64,000 bases of DNA from Leptofilum sp041748655. Lineage in GTDB: Bacteria; Chloroflexota; Anaerolineae; Promineifilales; Promineifilaceae. Both the position numbers and the translations under genes were made by a program. The notes under the pieces were generated by a model. The model saw only the letters and a list, made by a program, of their open reading frames with translations. It did no database searches and was not told the DNA's origin. The DNA lies in NCBI GenBank assembly GCA_041748655.1, contig JBGTCV010000081.1, positions 1 through 64,000 on the forward strand. Reading direction: 5' to 3'. This document shows positions 44,634-53,850 of the stretch, in pieces (positions within the stretch are counted from its first letter, which is position 1; each line of letters begins with the position of its first letter).

Positions 44634-46859
44634 TTAGCGCTGCAGCGCATCCACCGTTTCCACCAAATGGGTGGCTCGTTCCGCCAGCAAATGAGCAATC
44701 AGGCGGTGCAGCCCGGCGGCGACTTCAGGTGCTTCTGCCTCCATTCGAGCCAGATTTTGGCGCGACAGTTCGTACACCACGCCTGGCCCATCGGCCACCA
44801 CGGAGGCGGTGCGCGCCTGACCCAGATAAAAGCCCATCTCCCCCACCACCCGGCCACTGCCCATCGTTTCCAGCCGTACCGGCTCTTGAGACGGCCGTTC
44901 CAGCAGCGCCGTTACCTGCCCAGACTCCACAAAAATAAGCCCGTCCGGCGGGGCGCCCTGCTTCATCAACAGATCCCCGGCCATCAATTCACGGCGTACC
45001 AGATAAGCCATCAGGCCGTCCACCACAGCCTCGTCTGGGATGAGCTGTTGCAGCTGCTCGCGAAGCGACGTGGGCAGATCGACCGCTGGCACCAGCCCCT
45101 CGGCGGCCAGCAGCGCATTCTCGCACCATTCCAGTCCTTCATCCAGATTGCCAAACCAGCGCACCTGATCGTTTTGCCCCAGCGCCGCCTGCAGCTGCTG
45201 CTGAAACTGAGCCATCATCCCGGCATAAATCACGGTGATTTGCTGCCTGGCTGCCACCTGCTGAAGCTTTTGGAAACTGAAAACGGCCGTTGAATCCAGC
45301 CCCGTCACCCGATAAAAATCGAGCACCACAAAACTGAGCGCGGGGGCATCTGGGTCCGAGATACGGCTGCGAATGCGGTTCAACAAGGCATCGGCCGTAC
45401 CAAAAAAGAGGAAGCCTTGCAGCTGCCAGACATGAATTTTTTCCAACGCTTGCTTGAGCTGCTGCCGCTGCTGGTGTGGTCGTGTCACCCGGCTGCGCAC
45501 ATATTGGCAAGAAAGCTCGTGGCGCACGGCATCGGTACGGCCGTAATTCACCCCAAACAAAACCACCGCCGCCAGCAAACCCAGAAACACACCCTGCAAA
45601 AAGCCCACCGTGGCAATCACCACCACAATCAGCAAAATAATGCACGCATCCGCCAGCGGTAGCTTAAACCAGGATTCCACCACCCATTCCAGCAAAAAGA
45701 CCAGCCCCAGATAGCAAAGCAGCCCACCCACAACCAGTTTCGGCACAAAGGCCAGCACCGCCGCCCCCTGAAACAGCATCACGGTACATAAGGCTGCCCC
45801 TATGAGGACAGCCAGCCGCGTCCCGGCCCCCAGTTTGATGTTCAACGCAGAAATGCCCAACTGATGGAAGCCAACCATACCGCCAAAAGGAGCCGCCAAC
45901 AGATTGCCTATCCCCGCCGCCCGCAGCTCCTGATTCAGGTCTACATCTTTACCGGCGCTCAATTCCAACCCGCCCGCATTCAACAGCAGCGCCAACGTGC
46001 TAACCAGCAAAATGGTGACGATACTGCCCGCCTGCCCGCCAATAACAGCCCAATTTATCTGGCTCAGATCGAGCGTGGCCAGCGAAAACCACAGGCTCTG
46101 GTCGGGAAACGGCCCCAGCAGCCAGCCCTCCGCCTGAACCTCCGCCACCGAGGAGCCAGCGCCCCAGACAAAGCCATAAAAGAGCAGCGACCCACCCAGC
46201 ATAAAGCCAGGCATCAATAAAAAATGGTCGGCGTAACGGTTAACCAACAAGAATACGATGCCCAAAATCAGCCCTGGCAGCCAGCGAATGAATGCCTCTG
46301 CCTGAAAAAAAAGGCCCACCTGCGTCCACTCAAACGGCAAATCGGTCATCAGGCCAAGCGCGCCGGTAAACAGCAGCCAGCCAGTGCCGCCCAAAAAACC
46401 GCCAATGACGGGAAAAGGCAAAAAGCGCACCCAACGCCCCATGCGAAAGTAGCCCAATCCCAGAAAAAAGAGGCCGGTTAAGAGTGTGGTTAGCACAACG
46501 GCCGTTACCACCGTCACAAACATTTGCTCAGGCGAACCAGCCAGCTGGCTGGCAATAGCCGCCGCAACCACCGCAAAAATGGCAGCCGGCACATCCTGAA
46601 TCCCAGAAATAATGCCGGGCAGCGTGGTCAGTACAGCCACCACCAAACCGGATATAATCGTCCCAACCAACGCCAACCCGATGCCATTGGCCAGAAATGG
46701 CGCCAGCGGCCCGGTAAAAATAAGCGCCGCCAGGGAAATGGCCAAGATCACCTCAAACAAAGCCATCAGACCGCCGCCCATCAGGCTGGGCAGAAAAACC
46801 TGTGGGGTCAAGCTCTCTTTTAACTGTGTCTGTACACTTTTTTCGGGGACAACGTCCAT
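44634..46859 (-). CDS. SulP family anion transporter with STAS and cyclic-nucleotide-binding domains
   Basis: 741 residues. About 12-14 membrane helices (20-430) of the SulP fold; a STAS domain (about 455-570) with VVLDFYRVTGLDSTAVFSF around the usual phosphorylation-site region; and a C-terminal cNMP-binding domain (about 610-730) with GDLLMKQG, GSGRVVGEMGFYLGQARTASVVA (phosphate-binding-cassette-like). It probably carries sulfate, bicarbonate or another anion with gating by a nucleotide. AGGA precedes the ATG. Sulfate uptake would fit the PAPS-using sulfotransferase, but this is only suggestive. Confidence 0.92.
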   Translation of the reverse strand: MDVVPEKSVQTQLKESLTPQVFLPSLMGGGLMALFEVILAISLAALIFTGPLAPFLANGIGLALVGTIISGLVVAVLTTLPGIISGIQDVPAAIFAVVAAAIASQLAGSPEQMFVTVVTAVVLTTLLTGLFFLGLGYFRMGRWVRFLPFPVIGGFLGGTGWLLFTGALGLMTDLPFEWTQVGLFFQAEAFIRWLPGLILGIVFLLVNRYADHFLLMPGFMLGGSLLFYGFVWGAGSSVAEVQAEGWLLGPFPDQSLWFSLATLDLSQINWAVIGGQAGSIVTILLVSTLALLLNAGGLELSAGKDVDLNQELRAAGIGNLLAAPFGGMVGFHQLGISALNIKLGAGTRLAVLIGAALCTVMLFQGAAVLAFVPKLVVGGLLCYLGLVFLLEWVVESWFKLPLADACIILLIVVVIATVGFLQGVFLGLLAAVVLFGVNYGRTDAVRHELSCQYVRSRVTRPHQQRQQLKQALEKIHVWQLQGFLFFGTADALLNRIRSRISDPDAPALSFVVLDFYRVTGLDSTAVFSFQKLQQVAARQQITVIYAGMMAQFQQQLQAALGQNDQVRWFGNLDEGLEWCENALLAAEGLVPAVDLPTSLREQLQQLIPDEAVVDGLMAYLVRRELMAGDLLMKQGAPPDGLIFVESGQVTALLERPSQEPVRLETMGSGRVVGEMGFYLGQARTASVVADGPGVVYELSRQNLARMEAEAPEVAAGLHRLIAHLLAERATHLVETVDALQR

Positions 46860-46908
46860 AAGAATTCCTGTTAATTTGGGAGAGTGGAGATTGCCACAAC
46901 TCCAATCC

Positions 46909-49677
46909 CTAATCTCCAGTTATTTTCGCCAGGCGTGTTTGTAGTTTTGCCACCATGCCCTGGTCGCCAATTTGGCGAAAAACAACCAGCGCATGTTGGT
47001 AATGGGCTTCAGCAGCGGCGAAATCTTGCAGGGCAACGGCCGTATCCCCCAAACCAATCCGGCACAACCCCTGCCCCCGCGCATCCTGCATCGCCTCCCG
47101 GATGGCCAGGCTTTCCTCATAATGGGCCTGCGCCGTGGCAAAATCGCCCAGCGCCGCCGCCACCCGGCCCAAATTGACCAGCGAAAAGCCCATGCTCCAC
47201 CGATTACCCAGCGCCTGCTCCAGCTCCAGGCTAATTTGGGAATGGGACTGAGCCTGTTCATACGCCCCCTGCTGGTAGGCAATCTGGCTCAAAATATTGT
47301 TGCTGATCGCCTGGCTGTACAGCTGGGCATTAGCGGTGGCAATCGCCAGTCCCTCTTCACACAGGCGCTGCGCCGCCTCAAAATCTGCCAACGAATAGTG
47401 AACCACCGCCAAAAAGTTGAGCGCGTAGATGAGCGCTTCTGGCTCGCCGTCGGGGCGCAGGGCGGCCAGGCTTTGTTGCAGCAAGTCCAACGCCTGCTGC
47501 CCCTGGCCAGACAAGAAAGCAAACCAGCCCTGCCGCGCTTGCAGCTTGGCCACCGTTTGGAGCGGGGCGCTGCCAGCCAGCTGTTGCGCCGCCAGGGCAA
47601 ACAGTTCCAGCCCTTCACGGAACCAGCTGCGCATATAAAAATAGAGGGAAAGAGCGGTCGTGGCCTGGTTGAGCGGCGCCGCATCGGCCTGCCGGGCGGC
47701 AAAACGCCACGCCAGGCGGATATTTTCTATATCCTGATTGATGAACTCCAGGGCGCGGAGCTGTTCGCTGCCCTGCAAGGCCGCTTCTTGCTCTGCCACC
47801 TGCTGCAAAAAGTAACGGCCGTGTCGCTGCGGCAGCGCAGACTTCTCCCCCGTTGTAAGATGTTCAGCGGCAAACTGGCGCACCACGGCCAACATTTCAT
47901 AGCGCGAATTGGCCACTGAAACGGCCGTTTCCCCCACCTGCCGCCGCAAAAACGATTTATCCAGCAGGGCCGAAAGCTGTGGCAGTCTGGCATTGGCCAC
48001 CTGGACAGCCGCCTGCCGGTCGAAGCCGCCCTGGAAAACGGCCAGCTGAGCCAGCGTCTGCTGCTCGTCGGCAGTGAGCAGCTGCCAGGAGTAATCAAAC
48101 ACCGCCCGCAGGCTGCGCTGCCGCTCTGGCAGATTTAGCGCCGTGGCGCTGAGACCATCCAGATTATGGCGCAGTTCGGCCAATATTTCCGGGCAAGAAA
48201 GCAGCCGCACCCAGGCAGCCGCCAGCTCAATCGCCAGCGGCAGGCCATCAAGCAGCTGGCAAATATCGGCCACGGCCGTTTCCGACCATTCTCCCTCAGC
48301 CATCAGGACAAACCGGGGTTCCACCTGCTGTGCCCGCTGCACAAACAACGCCATCGCCGGGCTGAGCGCTGTCTCATTCACCGCCGTCGGCAGGCCGCCC
48401 AGCGTCAACGTCCGCTCCTCAGCCAGATTGAGCCGTTCCCGCGATGTCACCAGCACGTTAAGCGCTGGCGCTTTTTGCAGCAGCGCCAAAATCAGCCCCC
48501 GCCCGGGCGTCATCAGATGCTCCAGATTGTCCAGCACCAGCAGCATGTTTTTGTTTTGCAGGTAGCCCAACAGCTGCGCCTGCGGTTCGGCCGATCCGGC
48601 AAAGGTGTAGCCAATCGTCTCGGCAACGGCCGTTACCAGCGGATTAAAGCCCGCCGATTCCACCGCCGCCACACCCGCCAGCGGCACAAAAAAGACGCCG
48701 TGGATGAAGGGACCAAGGTGGGCCGTGGCCACCAGCCAGGCCGCTTCCAGCGCCAGCCGGGTTTTGCCCATGCCGCCTGGCCCCACCACGGTATGCAGCC
48801 GCTGTGCCGGATCGGCCAGCTGGGCAGAAATCCGGGCCAGCTCTTCGCGGCGGCCGATCAGATTTTGTTCACGCGGGGGGAGTTGATACGGCCGTTCCGC
48901 CGCTGCATTGCGAATTTGTTCCGCCAGAGCGGCCGTTTCCGGCAACGGCTCTACGCCCAATTCGTCCCACAGCATCTGGCAGAAGGTTTGGTACGCCGCC
49001 AGCGCCCCGTTGCGCTGCCCCAGGTTGGCCAGGGCACGCATCAGCTGCTGCTGGGCGGCTTCGCGCCACGGTTCAAGGGTCAGCTGCTGGCGGGCAAAAG
49101 CGGCAGCCTGCTCATAGTCGCCGCGCCGATCGTGGAATTGGGCCAATTCGGCCAGGGCAGCCAGGGCCAGCTCCTGAAACTGCTGCCGGCAGCCCAGCAG
49201 CCACTCATCAAAAGCGGCGCTGTCTTCCAGAAAGAAGCCGTCTAAAAACGGGCCTTTGTAGTGGGAAACGGCCGCTGCCGCCAACGCCATACAATCGGCA
49301 CAGCCCGCTGCTCGCCTGCCGCGATGCCGATCGCAGCCCGCCAGCCCCGCCTGAAACTGCGCCACATCAAAAAAGTGATTGCTGTCGCGGTTGAACTGGG
49401 TTGATTCACGGGCAGAGAGCAAAAAAGGGGGATCGGCGGCCTCGTCGTTGATGGCGCGGCGCAGCCGGGCGAGCGTCTGGCGCAGGTTGGTGCGGGCGGC
49501 TTCGTCTGGCATGTCGGGGAAGAGCAGGCCAATCAGCAGTTCGCGCCGGTGAGAGCGGGCGGCTTCCATGACAAGAAAAATCAGCAGGGCCTCAATCCGC
49601 TTGGCCCGCGATTCAGGGATGGGGGTGTGATCAACTGCGGCGTGAAAACCACCAAAGAAGGTGAGCGCCAGGTGCAT
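46909..49677 (-). CDS. SARP/BTAD-type transcriptional regulator with NB-ARC-like ATPase and TPR domains
   Basis: 922 residues. N-terminal winged-helix domain (about 1-95, LTFFGGFHA...RRELLIGLLFP), BTAD (about 100-255), NB-ARC/AAA ATPase with Walker A GPGGMGKT at 299-306 and LLVLDNLEHL near 375-385 (Walker B), then about 8-10 TPR units (600-920). Such proteins are large signal-integrating activators; the ligand is unknown. Divergent from the 49850 gene, with a GTCACG direct repeat near 49767-49782 that may be an operator. Six ACGGCCGT sites. Confidence 0.92.
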   Translation of the reverse strand: MHLALTFFGGFHAAVDHTPIPESRAKRIEALLIFLVMEAARSHRRELLIGLLFPDMPDEAARTNLRQTLARLRRAINDEAADPPFLLSARESTQFNRDSNHFFDVAQFQAGLAGCDRHRGRRAAGCADCMALAAAAVSHYKGPFLDGFFLEDSAAFDEWLLGCRQQFQELALAALAELAQFHDRRGDYEQAAAFARQQLTLEPWREAAQQQLMRALANLGQRNGALAAYQTFCQMLWDELGVEPLPETAALAEQIRNAAAERPYQLPPREQNLIGRREELARISAQLADPAQRLHTVVGPGGMGKTRLALEAAWLVATAHLGPFIHGVFFVPLAGVAAVESAGFNPLVTAVAETIGYTFAGSAEPQAQLLGYLQNKNMLLVLDNLEHLMTPGRGLILALLQKAPALNVLVTSRERLNLAEERTLTLGGLPTAVNETALSPAMALFVQRAQQVEPRFVLMAEGEWSETAVADICQLLDGLPLAIELAAAWVRLLSCPEILAELRHNLDGLSATALNLPERQRSLRAVFDYSWQLLTADEQQTLAQLAVFQGGFDRQAAVQVANARLPQLSALLDKSFLRRQVGETAVSVANSRYEMLAVVRQFAAEHLTTGEKSALPQRHGRYFLQQVAEQEAALQGSEQLRALEFINQDIENIRLAWRFAARQADAAPLNQATTALSLYFYMRSWFREGLELFALAAQQLAGSAPLQTVAKLQARQGWFAFLSGQGQQALDLLQQSLAALRPDGEPEALIYALNFLAVVHYSLADFEAAQRLCEEGLAIATANAQLYSQAISNNILSQIAYQQGAYEQAQSHSQISLELEQALGNRWSMGFSLVNLGRVAAALGDFATAQAHYEESLAIREAMQDARGQGLCRIGLGDTAVALQDFAAAEAHYQHALVVFRQIGDQGMVAKLQTRLAKITGD

Positions 49678-49849
49678 GAAATTTTTCTGTCCTTCAAAAA
49701 AAGTTGCCAGCGAAGCAAGCTGCTGTTGGGGAGCGGCTGCATTTTAGCTGATGCGGGGGAATGTGTCACGTTTGCGTCACGGAACGGCCGTATCCTGCAC
49801 ATCAGATAACTTTTAGACAAAACGTAACGGTAACGATAAGGAGTGAATC

Positions 49850-50272
49850 ATGTTTTCAGGGACAACCACCACCACGCAAAAATTTCAAAACTGGGCAACC
49901 AACACCATCTCCCGTCTGGCCAGCAAAAGCCAGCCGCTGCCCACGTTGTCCCAGGCCACCGCTGGCCAAACCATCGCCGACCACAGCTACGCCGGGGTGC
50001 AGCAGGTGGCACTAAGCCAGATCAAGGGCACCGCCAGCGACGCCCGCAGCCACGACTTTGATGCCGATTTCCGTCTGACCAACAGCCACAACCGCAGCCG
50101 CCTGGATGGCGTCAAGCAAGCCCGCCAAAAATTGGCGTCGCTGCCCCCCATCTCCCTGGTTGCCGTGGGGGATGCCTACTACGTTCAGGATGGGCACCAT
50201 CGCGTTAGCGTTTTTCGTGATTGTGCCGAAACGACTATTGCCGCTCACGTCACCGTTTTGGTTTTGCAGTAA
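49850..50272 (+). CDS. ParB/Srx-like domain protein
   Basis: 140 residues with AAGGAG upstream of the ATG. The C-terminal half has 'RSRLDGVKQARQKL', 'PISLVAVGDAYYVQDGHHRV' and a terminal beta strand, matching the ParB N-terminal/sulfiredoxin-like fold with the DGHHR nucleotide-binding motif. The N-terminal 55 residues are Thr/Gln-rich and poorly conserved in appearance. It is too small for a partition ParB; function unknown. It converges with the metallopeptidase gene, four bases apart. Confidence 0.75.
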   Translation: MFSGTTTTTQKFQNWATNTISRLASKSQPLPTLSQATAGQTIADHSYAGVQQVALSQIKGTASDARSHDFDADFRLTNSHNRSRLDGVKQARQKLASLPPISLVAVGDAYYVQDGHHRVSVFRDCAETTIAAHVTVLVLQ

Positions 50273-50276
50273 ATTT

Positions 50277-50798
50277 TCAGGCGGGTTCGTCTTCTTCCAG
50301 GCCGATGGCCATGAGGTAACCTCTGGCCCGTTCGGTGAGGGGGTATCGGTTCACCAGCTTCCAGAAGTTGGGTCCGTGGTTGGCTTCTTCCAGGTGGGCC
50401 AGTTCGTGGACAATCACGTAATTTAACACCCAGGCGGGCATGGTGGCCAACCGGTGGCTGAGGCGGATGGTGCCGGTTGAGGGGGTGCAGCTGCCAAACC
50501 GTTTGTTTTGGTTGGTGACGTAACGAATGGATTGCCAGCGAAGACGGCCGTTAAAAAACTCCCGGTTCAGCTGCTGGGCAATCTTCTCTAAATCGGTGTC
50601 GGTGGGGGGCGAGGGGCGACGGCGCTTTTCCAGCCGCTGGCGCAGCTTGTCGATGATGGGCGTCAGCTCTGCGTCGGTCATGCGGGCGGGGGCGCGCACC
50701 ACCAACACCCCCTGCTTCAGCTCCGCACTGACCGATTTGCGCCGCTTCTGGCTGCGAATCACCTGAACTGGCCATCTTTCCGGCTGATTATCGCTCAT
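50277..50798 (-). CDS. YgjP/SprT-like metallopeptidase (DUF45, M48-like)
   Basis: 173 residues. WLM/YgjP-type domain: RRKSVSAELKQGVLVVRAP near 18-36, NKRFGSCTPSTGTIRLSHRL near 92-112, zinc site HELAH at 131-135 and third ligand in NHGPNFW near 140-146. Predicted soluble zinc protease. AT-rich GGTAATTG repeat lies just upstream. Confidence 0.92.
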   Translation of the reverse strand: MSDNQPERWPVQVIRSQKRRKSVSAELKQGVLVVRAPARMTDAELTPIIDKLRQRLEKRRRPSPPTDTDLEKIAQQLNREFFNGRLRWQSIRYVTNQNKRFGSCTPSTGTIRLSHRLATMPAWVLNYVIVHELAHLEEANHGPNFWKLVNRYPLTERARGYLMAIGLEEDEPA

Positions 50799-50821
50799 CT
50801 GGTTTATCTGAGTAGTTCGTT

Positions 50822-50888
50822 GTAATTGGGTAATTAGGTAATTAGGTAATTGACCAATTACTCAATTACCCAATTACTTAATTACTCA
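50822..50888. repeat. Palindromic GGTAATTG array
   Basis: Four GTAATTGGGTAATTAGG-type units followed by inverted CAATTACTCAATTACCC units. The right end includes the stop codon of the flavin reductase gene, so the gene now terminates inside the repeat. Confidence 0.85.
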
Positions 50889-51395
50889 ATCTGTGGGATT
50901 GTCGCTGGTTTTCAGGTAACGGTAGCCTCGATTCCAGTAAATGAGGGGGCATTCACCTGTACCGGGCGTATCGGAAGCCATCACCTCGCCGATGTAGATG
51001 GTGTGGGTGCCGGCTTCGTACCGGTTGTGAATGGCGCAGTCGAGCCAGGCAAGGGCATTTTTCAGGACGGGTGCCCCGGTTACGGCCGTTCCCCAATCCC
51101 CCACCGCAAACCGATCCTCATCCTTAATCCAGGCAAACCGGTTGGACAATTCGCTCATATCCTGCGACAAAATATTGACGGCAAACACCGCCCCCTCATC
51201 CTCCAGCATCTCATATCCGGAAGCGCGGTGGTCGATGGCGATCATAATCAGCGGCGGCTCTGGCGAAATCGAAGCAAAGGCGGATACAGTCAGCCCGTGC
51301 GGATTTTCATACTTGGGCGATTTAATGGTAACGATGGTGACGCCTGCCGGAAAGTGGCGCAGCGCTTCACGAAATTTTTCTGAACTGATAGTCAT
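50886..51395 (-). CDS. Flavin reductase-like FMN-binding protein
   Basis: 169 residues from ATG 51395 with AAGGA upstream. Flavin_Reduct fold: FREALRHFPAGVTIVTI at 8-24, GLTVSAFASISPEPPLIMIA near 33-52, FAVNILSQDMSELSNRFA near 71-88, LDCAIHNRYEAGTHTIYIG near 118-136. It probably reduces FMN with NAD(P)H for a partner monooxygenase. The open frame continues to 51572 through repeats and was rejected. Confidence 0.92.
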   Translation of the reverse strand: MTISSEKFREALRHFPAGVTIVTIKSPKYENPHGLTVSAFASISPEPPLIMIAIDHRASGYEMLEDEGAVFAVNILSQDMSELSNRFAWIKDEDRFAVGDWGTAVTGAPVLKNALAWLDCAIHNRYEAGTHTIYIGEVMASDTPGTGECPLIYWNRGYRYLKTSDNPTD

Positions 51396-51409
51396 TAGGA
51401 AATCCTTGT

Positions 51410-51443
51410 TGTAATTAAGTAATTGGGTAATTGGGTAATTGTA
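51410..51443. repeat. GGTAATTG array upstream of the flavin reductase gene
   Basis: Three to four units of GTAATTGG, the mate of the array at the other end of the gene (50822-50888). The flavin reductase gene is thus bracketed by the same repeat. Confidence 0.8.
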
Positions 51444-51500
51444 TAAGGTCAAGGCGTTGTGGATTATTAATGGGTCTTTCGGATCTCGTGGGGTATCGCT

Positions 51501-51562
51501 AAATGTAGGGGCGGGTCTTGTACCCGCCCAGTCGAGGGCGACCACAAGGGTCGCCCCTACAT
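51501..51562. repeat. GTAGGGGCG...CGCCCCTAC hairpin repeat
   Basis: TGTAGGGGCG at the left and CGCCCCTACA at the right, with GCGGGTCTTGTACCCGC and GGGCGACCACAAGGGTCGCCC hairpins inside. A shorter relative lies at 22888-22917. Confidence 0.75.
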
Positions 51563-51593
51563 CTGGCACCACCCCATGAAATCCTGAAGAGCC

Positions 51594-51957
51594 AAATTAA
51601 TTCGGGCAATTAACTTGTCATGCTGAGTGCCTGTGCTGAGGCTGCCGAAGTATCCTCCGAAGCATCCCGCCCGCTTGATAATCAATGGAACTTTGTTCCT
51701 GCCAAAGTGCCTGCCATTTGCTCCTTGCGGGATTCTTCGCTGCGCTCAGGCTTGTGCTGAGCTTACCGAAGTAATGACAGTTGAACTGCCTTGTCATGCT
51801 GAGGTCCTCCGAAGCATCCCGCCCGCTTGATAACCAATGGAACTTTGTTCCTGCCAAAACGCCGCCATCTGCTCCTTGCGGGATTCTTCGCTGCGCTCAG
51901 GCTTGTGCTGAGCTTGCCGAAGTAATGACAAAATAACTACCTGATTATTTTCTTAAA
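51594..51957 (+). mobile_element. MITE-like element, family A copy 1 with internal duplication
   Basis: Begins AATTAATTCGGGCAATTAAC, contains two tandem copies of a roughly 160-base core (GTCATGCTGAG ... GCTTGCCGAAGTAATGAC), and ends CTACCTGATTATTTTCTTAA. The single-core version is at 59627-59817. No protein is encoded. A 13-base inverted pair (GGTCAAGGCGTTG near 51446 and its complement near 51961) flanks the whole block. Confidence 0.65.
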
Positions 51958-52021
51958 GTGCAATGCCTTGACCCTATTCCAGCATCGCCAATACCTGACC
52001 CGCTGCGAATTATAATAAAGC

Positions 52022-52960
52022 TTACGAAAAGTTGCGGAGTGGTAAACCCAAAAAGGTGCGGCTGATTTTGGCAATGTCGCGCAGGTCGTGGATTTGGCTG
52101 GCCAGCTGGGCGTGGTCGGGGCCAACCAGCAAGGTGGGCACCGGATTACGGGTGTGCTGCCGCTGGTCTTTTTCCTCAATATTGCCATGATCGCTGGTAA
52201 GAATCAATAGTCCGTTGGCATCGTCCCAGGCGGCCAGCAGGCCACCCAGCACGGCATCGATTGTTTCCAGGTGGGCGGCGGCTTCGGCCAGCGTGCCGCG
52301 ATGCCCGGCCCGGTCGCTGGGCCAATGCTCGAAGAAGCTGAACTGGTAGCGGCGGGCCACCTGGGCAATTTGCCGCCCCGCTTCAGGTAGGCTGAGCAGG
52401 GGAATGTCGGTGTAGCCAAGATGCTCATGCCAGCCCTGCCCGGTAAAGCCGGGGCTGACAGCACGGCCGTTCCTTAAATCGTCCGCCGTCATCAATGCCA
52501 AACCGGCCTGGGTGGCCGCCAGCGGCACCGCCGACAGCAGCCGCTTGCCCCGCGCCACGGCATCGAAGTAGCCCTGCGGGTACGGCGTGATCAGCGCCGC
52601 CTGCCCGCCCGCGTCCACCACTTCCTGAAACAGGGTGCCCTGGGCAATGACCGCCTGCACGGCGGGATTGGGCTTGGGGCCGTAATGCTCGCCCACCAGT
52701 TCCGGCACGTTGCGCCCGGTGAGGATGGTGGCCTGCCCGGTGGCGCTTTGCGGCTTGTTGGGCAGCCCCAGATTGGCGTCTGTAGGCACCAGGCTGGCCC
52801 GCTCGGTAACAATCGGCTCGCGGGCATGGTACCAGCCTTCGCCCAGCAGGCTGGTGAGGTGGGGCAGGCTGGCGGTGACAAACGGGTTCACGTCGGGATC
52901 ATCCCCGCCGAGTCCGACGCCATCTAGGAAGAAAATGTGGAGGTAACGGCCGTTTTGCAT
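52022..52960 (-). CDS. Alkaline phosphatase superfamily metalloenzyme
   Basis: 312 residues. Metal-binding signatures of the superfamily are seen at FFLDGVGLGGDD (9-20), a Ser/Thr nucleophile region near KPQSATGQATILTG (70-83), HWPSDRAGHRG near 212-222 and LTSDHGNIEE near 254-263. It resembles phosphopentomutase/PglZ-like enzymes and may be a phosphodiesterase or mutase. Substrate not predictable. Confidence 0.8.
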   Translation of the reverse strand: MQNGRYLHIFFLDGVGLGGDDPDVNPFVTASLPHLTSLLGEGWYHAREPIVTERASLVPTDANLGLPNKPQSATGQATILTGRNVPELVGEHYGPKPNPAVQAVIAQGTLFQEVVDAGGQAALITPYPQGYFDAVARGKRLLSAVPLAATQAGLALMTADDLRNGRAVSPGFTGQGWHEHLGYTDIPLLSLPEAGRQIAQVARRYQFSFFEHWPSDRAGHRGTLAEAAAHLETIDAVLGGLLAAWDDANGLLILTSDHGNIEEKDQRQHTRNPVPTLLVGPDHAQLASQIHDLRDIAKISRTFLGLPLRNFS

Positions 52961-53028
52961 CGTGCTCCAGTAATGAAGATTTTTGACGCAAAGAACGCAA
53001 AGAATTCAGAAGGCGCAAAGGGTAGATT

Positions 53029-53850
53029 TTAATCCATCGCATAGAAGATGCCATTTTCTACCTTGCTCACGCTGCGCACGATGCGCTCAAAGCTTTTCCA
53101 CAGGGCGTCATAATCTTGTGGGGTAGAAACGGCCGTTTCGGCAAAAGCCAAACTTGCCTTCACCAAACTAAACGCCGGTCCCCAGGTCGGCGGCGAACCA
53201 CCTTCTGCCCGCAAGGATTTGGCCTCATCTGCCAGCGAACTGAGCAGCGGCTGCCAATCTTTGAGCGGTTTGGGCTTTTGGGCTGCCTGCCGTGCCAGCG
53301 TCTCCGGGTTCAGACTGGCAATAATTTTGCCCTTGCGCTTGGCGGCCATGTAAGTTTCTTTGAAACCGTAGGCCATATTGGGACCGATCATAATGTTGCC
53401 GCCACGGATCAGCCCATCGTAAATAATGACATCCCCAAACGGCAGCAGAACCGTTTCCACAAAAACCGGCAATGCCTCTTTGGGGATCATTTCATCAAAC
53501 GAATTGTGCAGCCCCAGAACCGCATACACCTTCTCATTGGCTATAAAAATAGCGTGCTTTTTTAGCAAGCGCTCAATGACAAAACGATCCAAAATGCGCG
53601 ATTGCCAACTTTCAACAAGCGCCAGATGTTCAGCCGGTAACTTGTTGGGGTTTTCGGCCACATAGCGGGCAATCAGTGAGGGTTCTTCCCACAAAGCGTC
53701 TCTAACGGCCGCTTGCTCCTGCAAATCGAGTTCAATGTACGCCTCAAGGGACGACACATCAGGCAGGATTTGCTTTTTCTGATTGACATAAAATTGCAGC
53801 GGAAACATGAGATCAAAAAACAGGTTGGCATCTTTTTCTGAAAGTTTCAT
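53029..53850 (-). CDS. Conserved-looking protein of unknown function
   Basis: 273 residues, soluble, no motif recognised with confidence. It has a conserved-looking centre 'FGDVIIYDGLI' near 138-148 and 'ETYMAAKRKGKIIASL' near 165-180. I have seen similar sequences only as hypothetical proteins. It overlaps the upstream 53847 gene by ATGA, so both are made from one transcript. A role in nucleic-acid or stress biology is possible from its neighbour but unproven. Confidence 0.7.
   Translation of the reverse strand: MKLSEKDANLFFDLMFPLQFYVNQKKQILPDVSSLEAYIELDLQEQAAVRDALWEEPSLIARYVAENPNKLPAEHLALVESWQSRILDRFVIERLLKKHAIFIANEKVYAVLGLHNSFDEMIPKEALPVFVETVLLPFGDVIIYDGLIRGGNIMIGPNMAYGFKETYMAAKRKGKIIASLNPETLARQAAQKPKPLKDWQPLLSSLADEAKSLRAEGGSPPTWGPAFSLVKASLAFAETAVSTPQDYDALWKSFERIVRSVSKVENGIFYAMD

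Noticed and set aside
48166..49245. Plus-strand open frame of 359 codons inside the SARP regulator gene
   Set aside because: Antisense shadow; the minus strand encodes clear BTAD and ATPase motifs.
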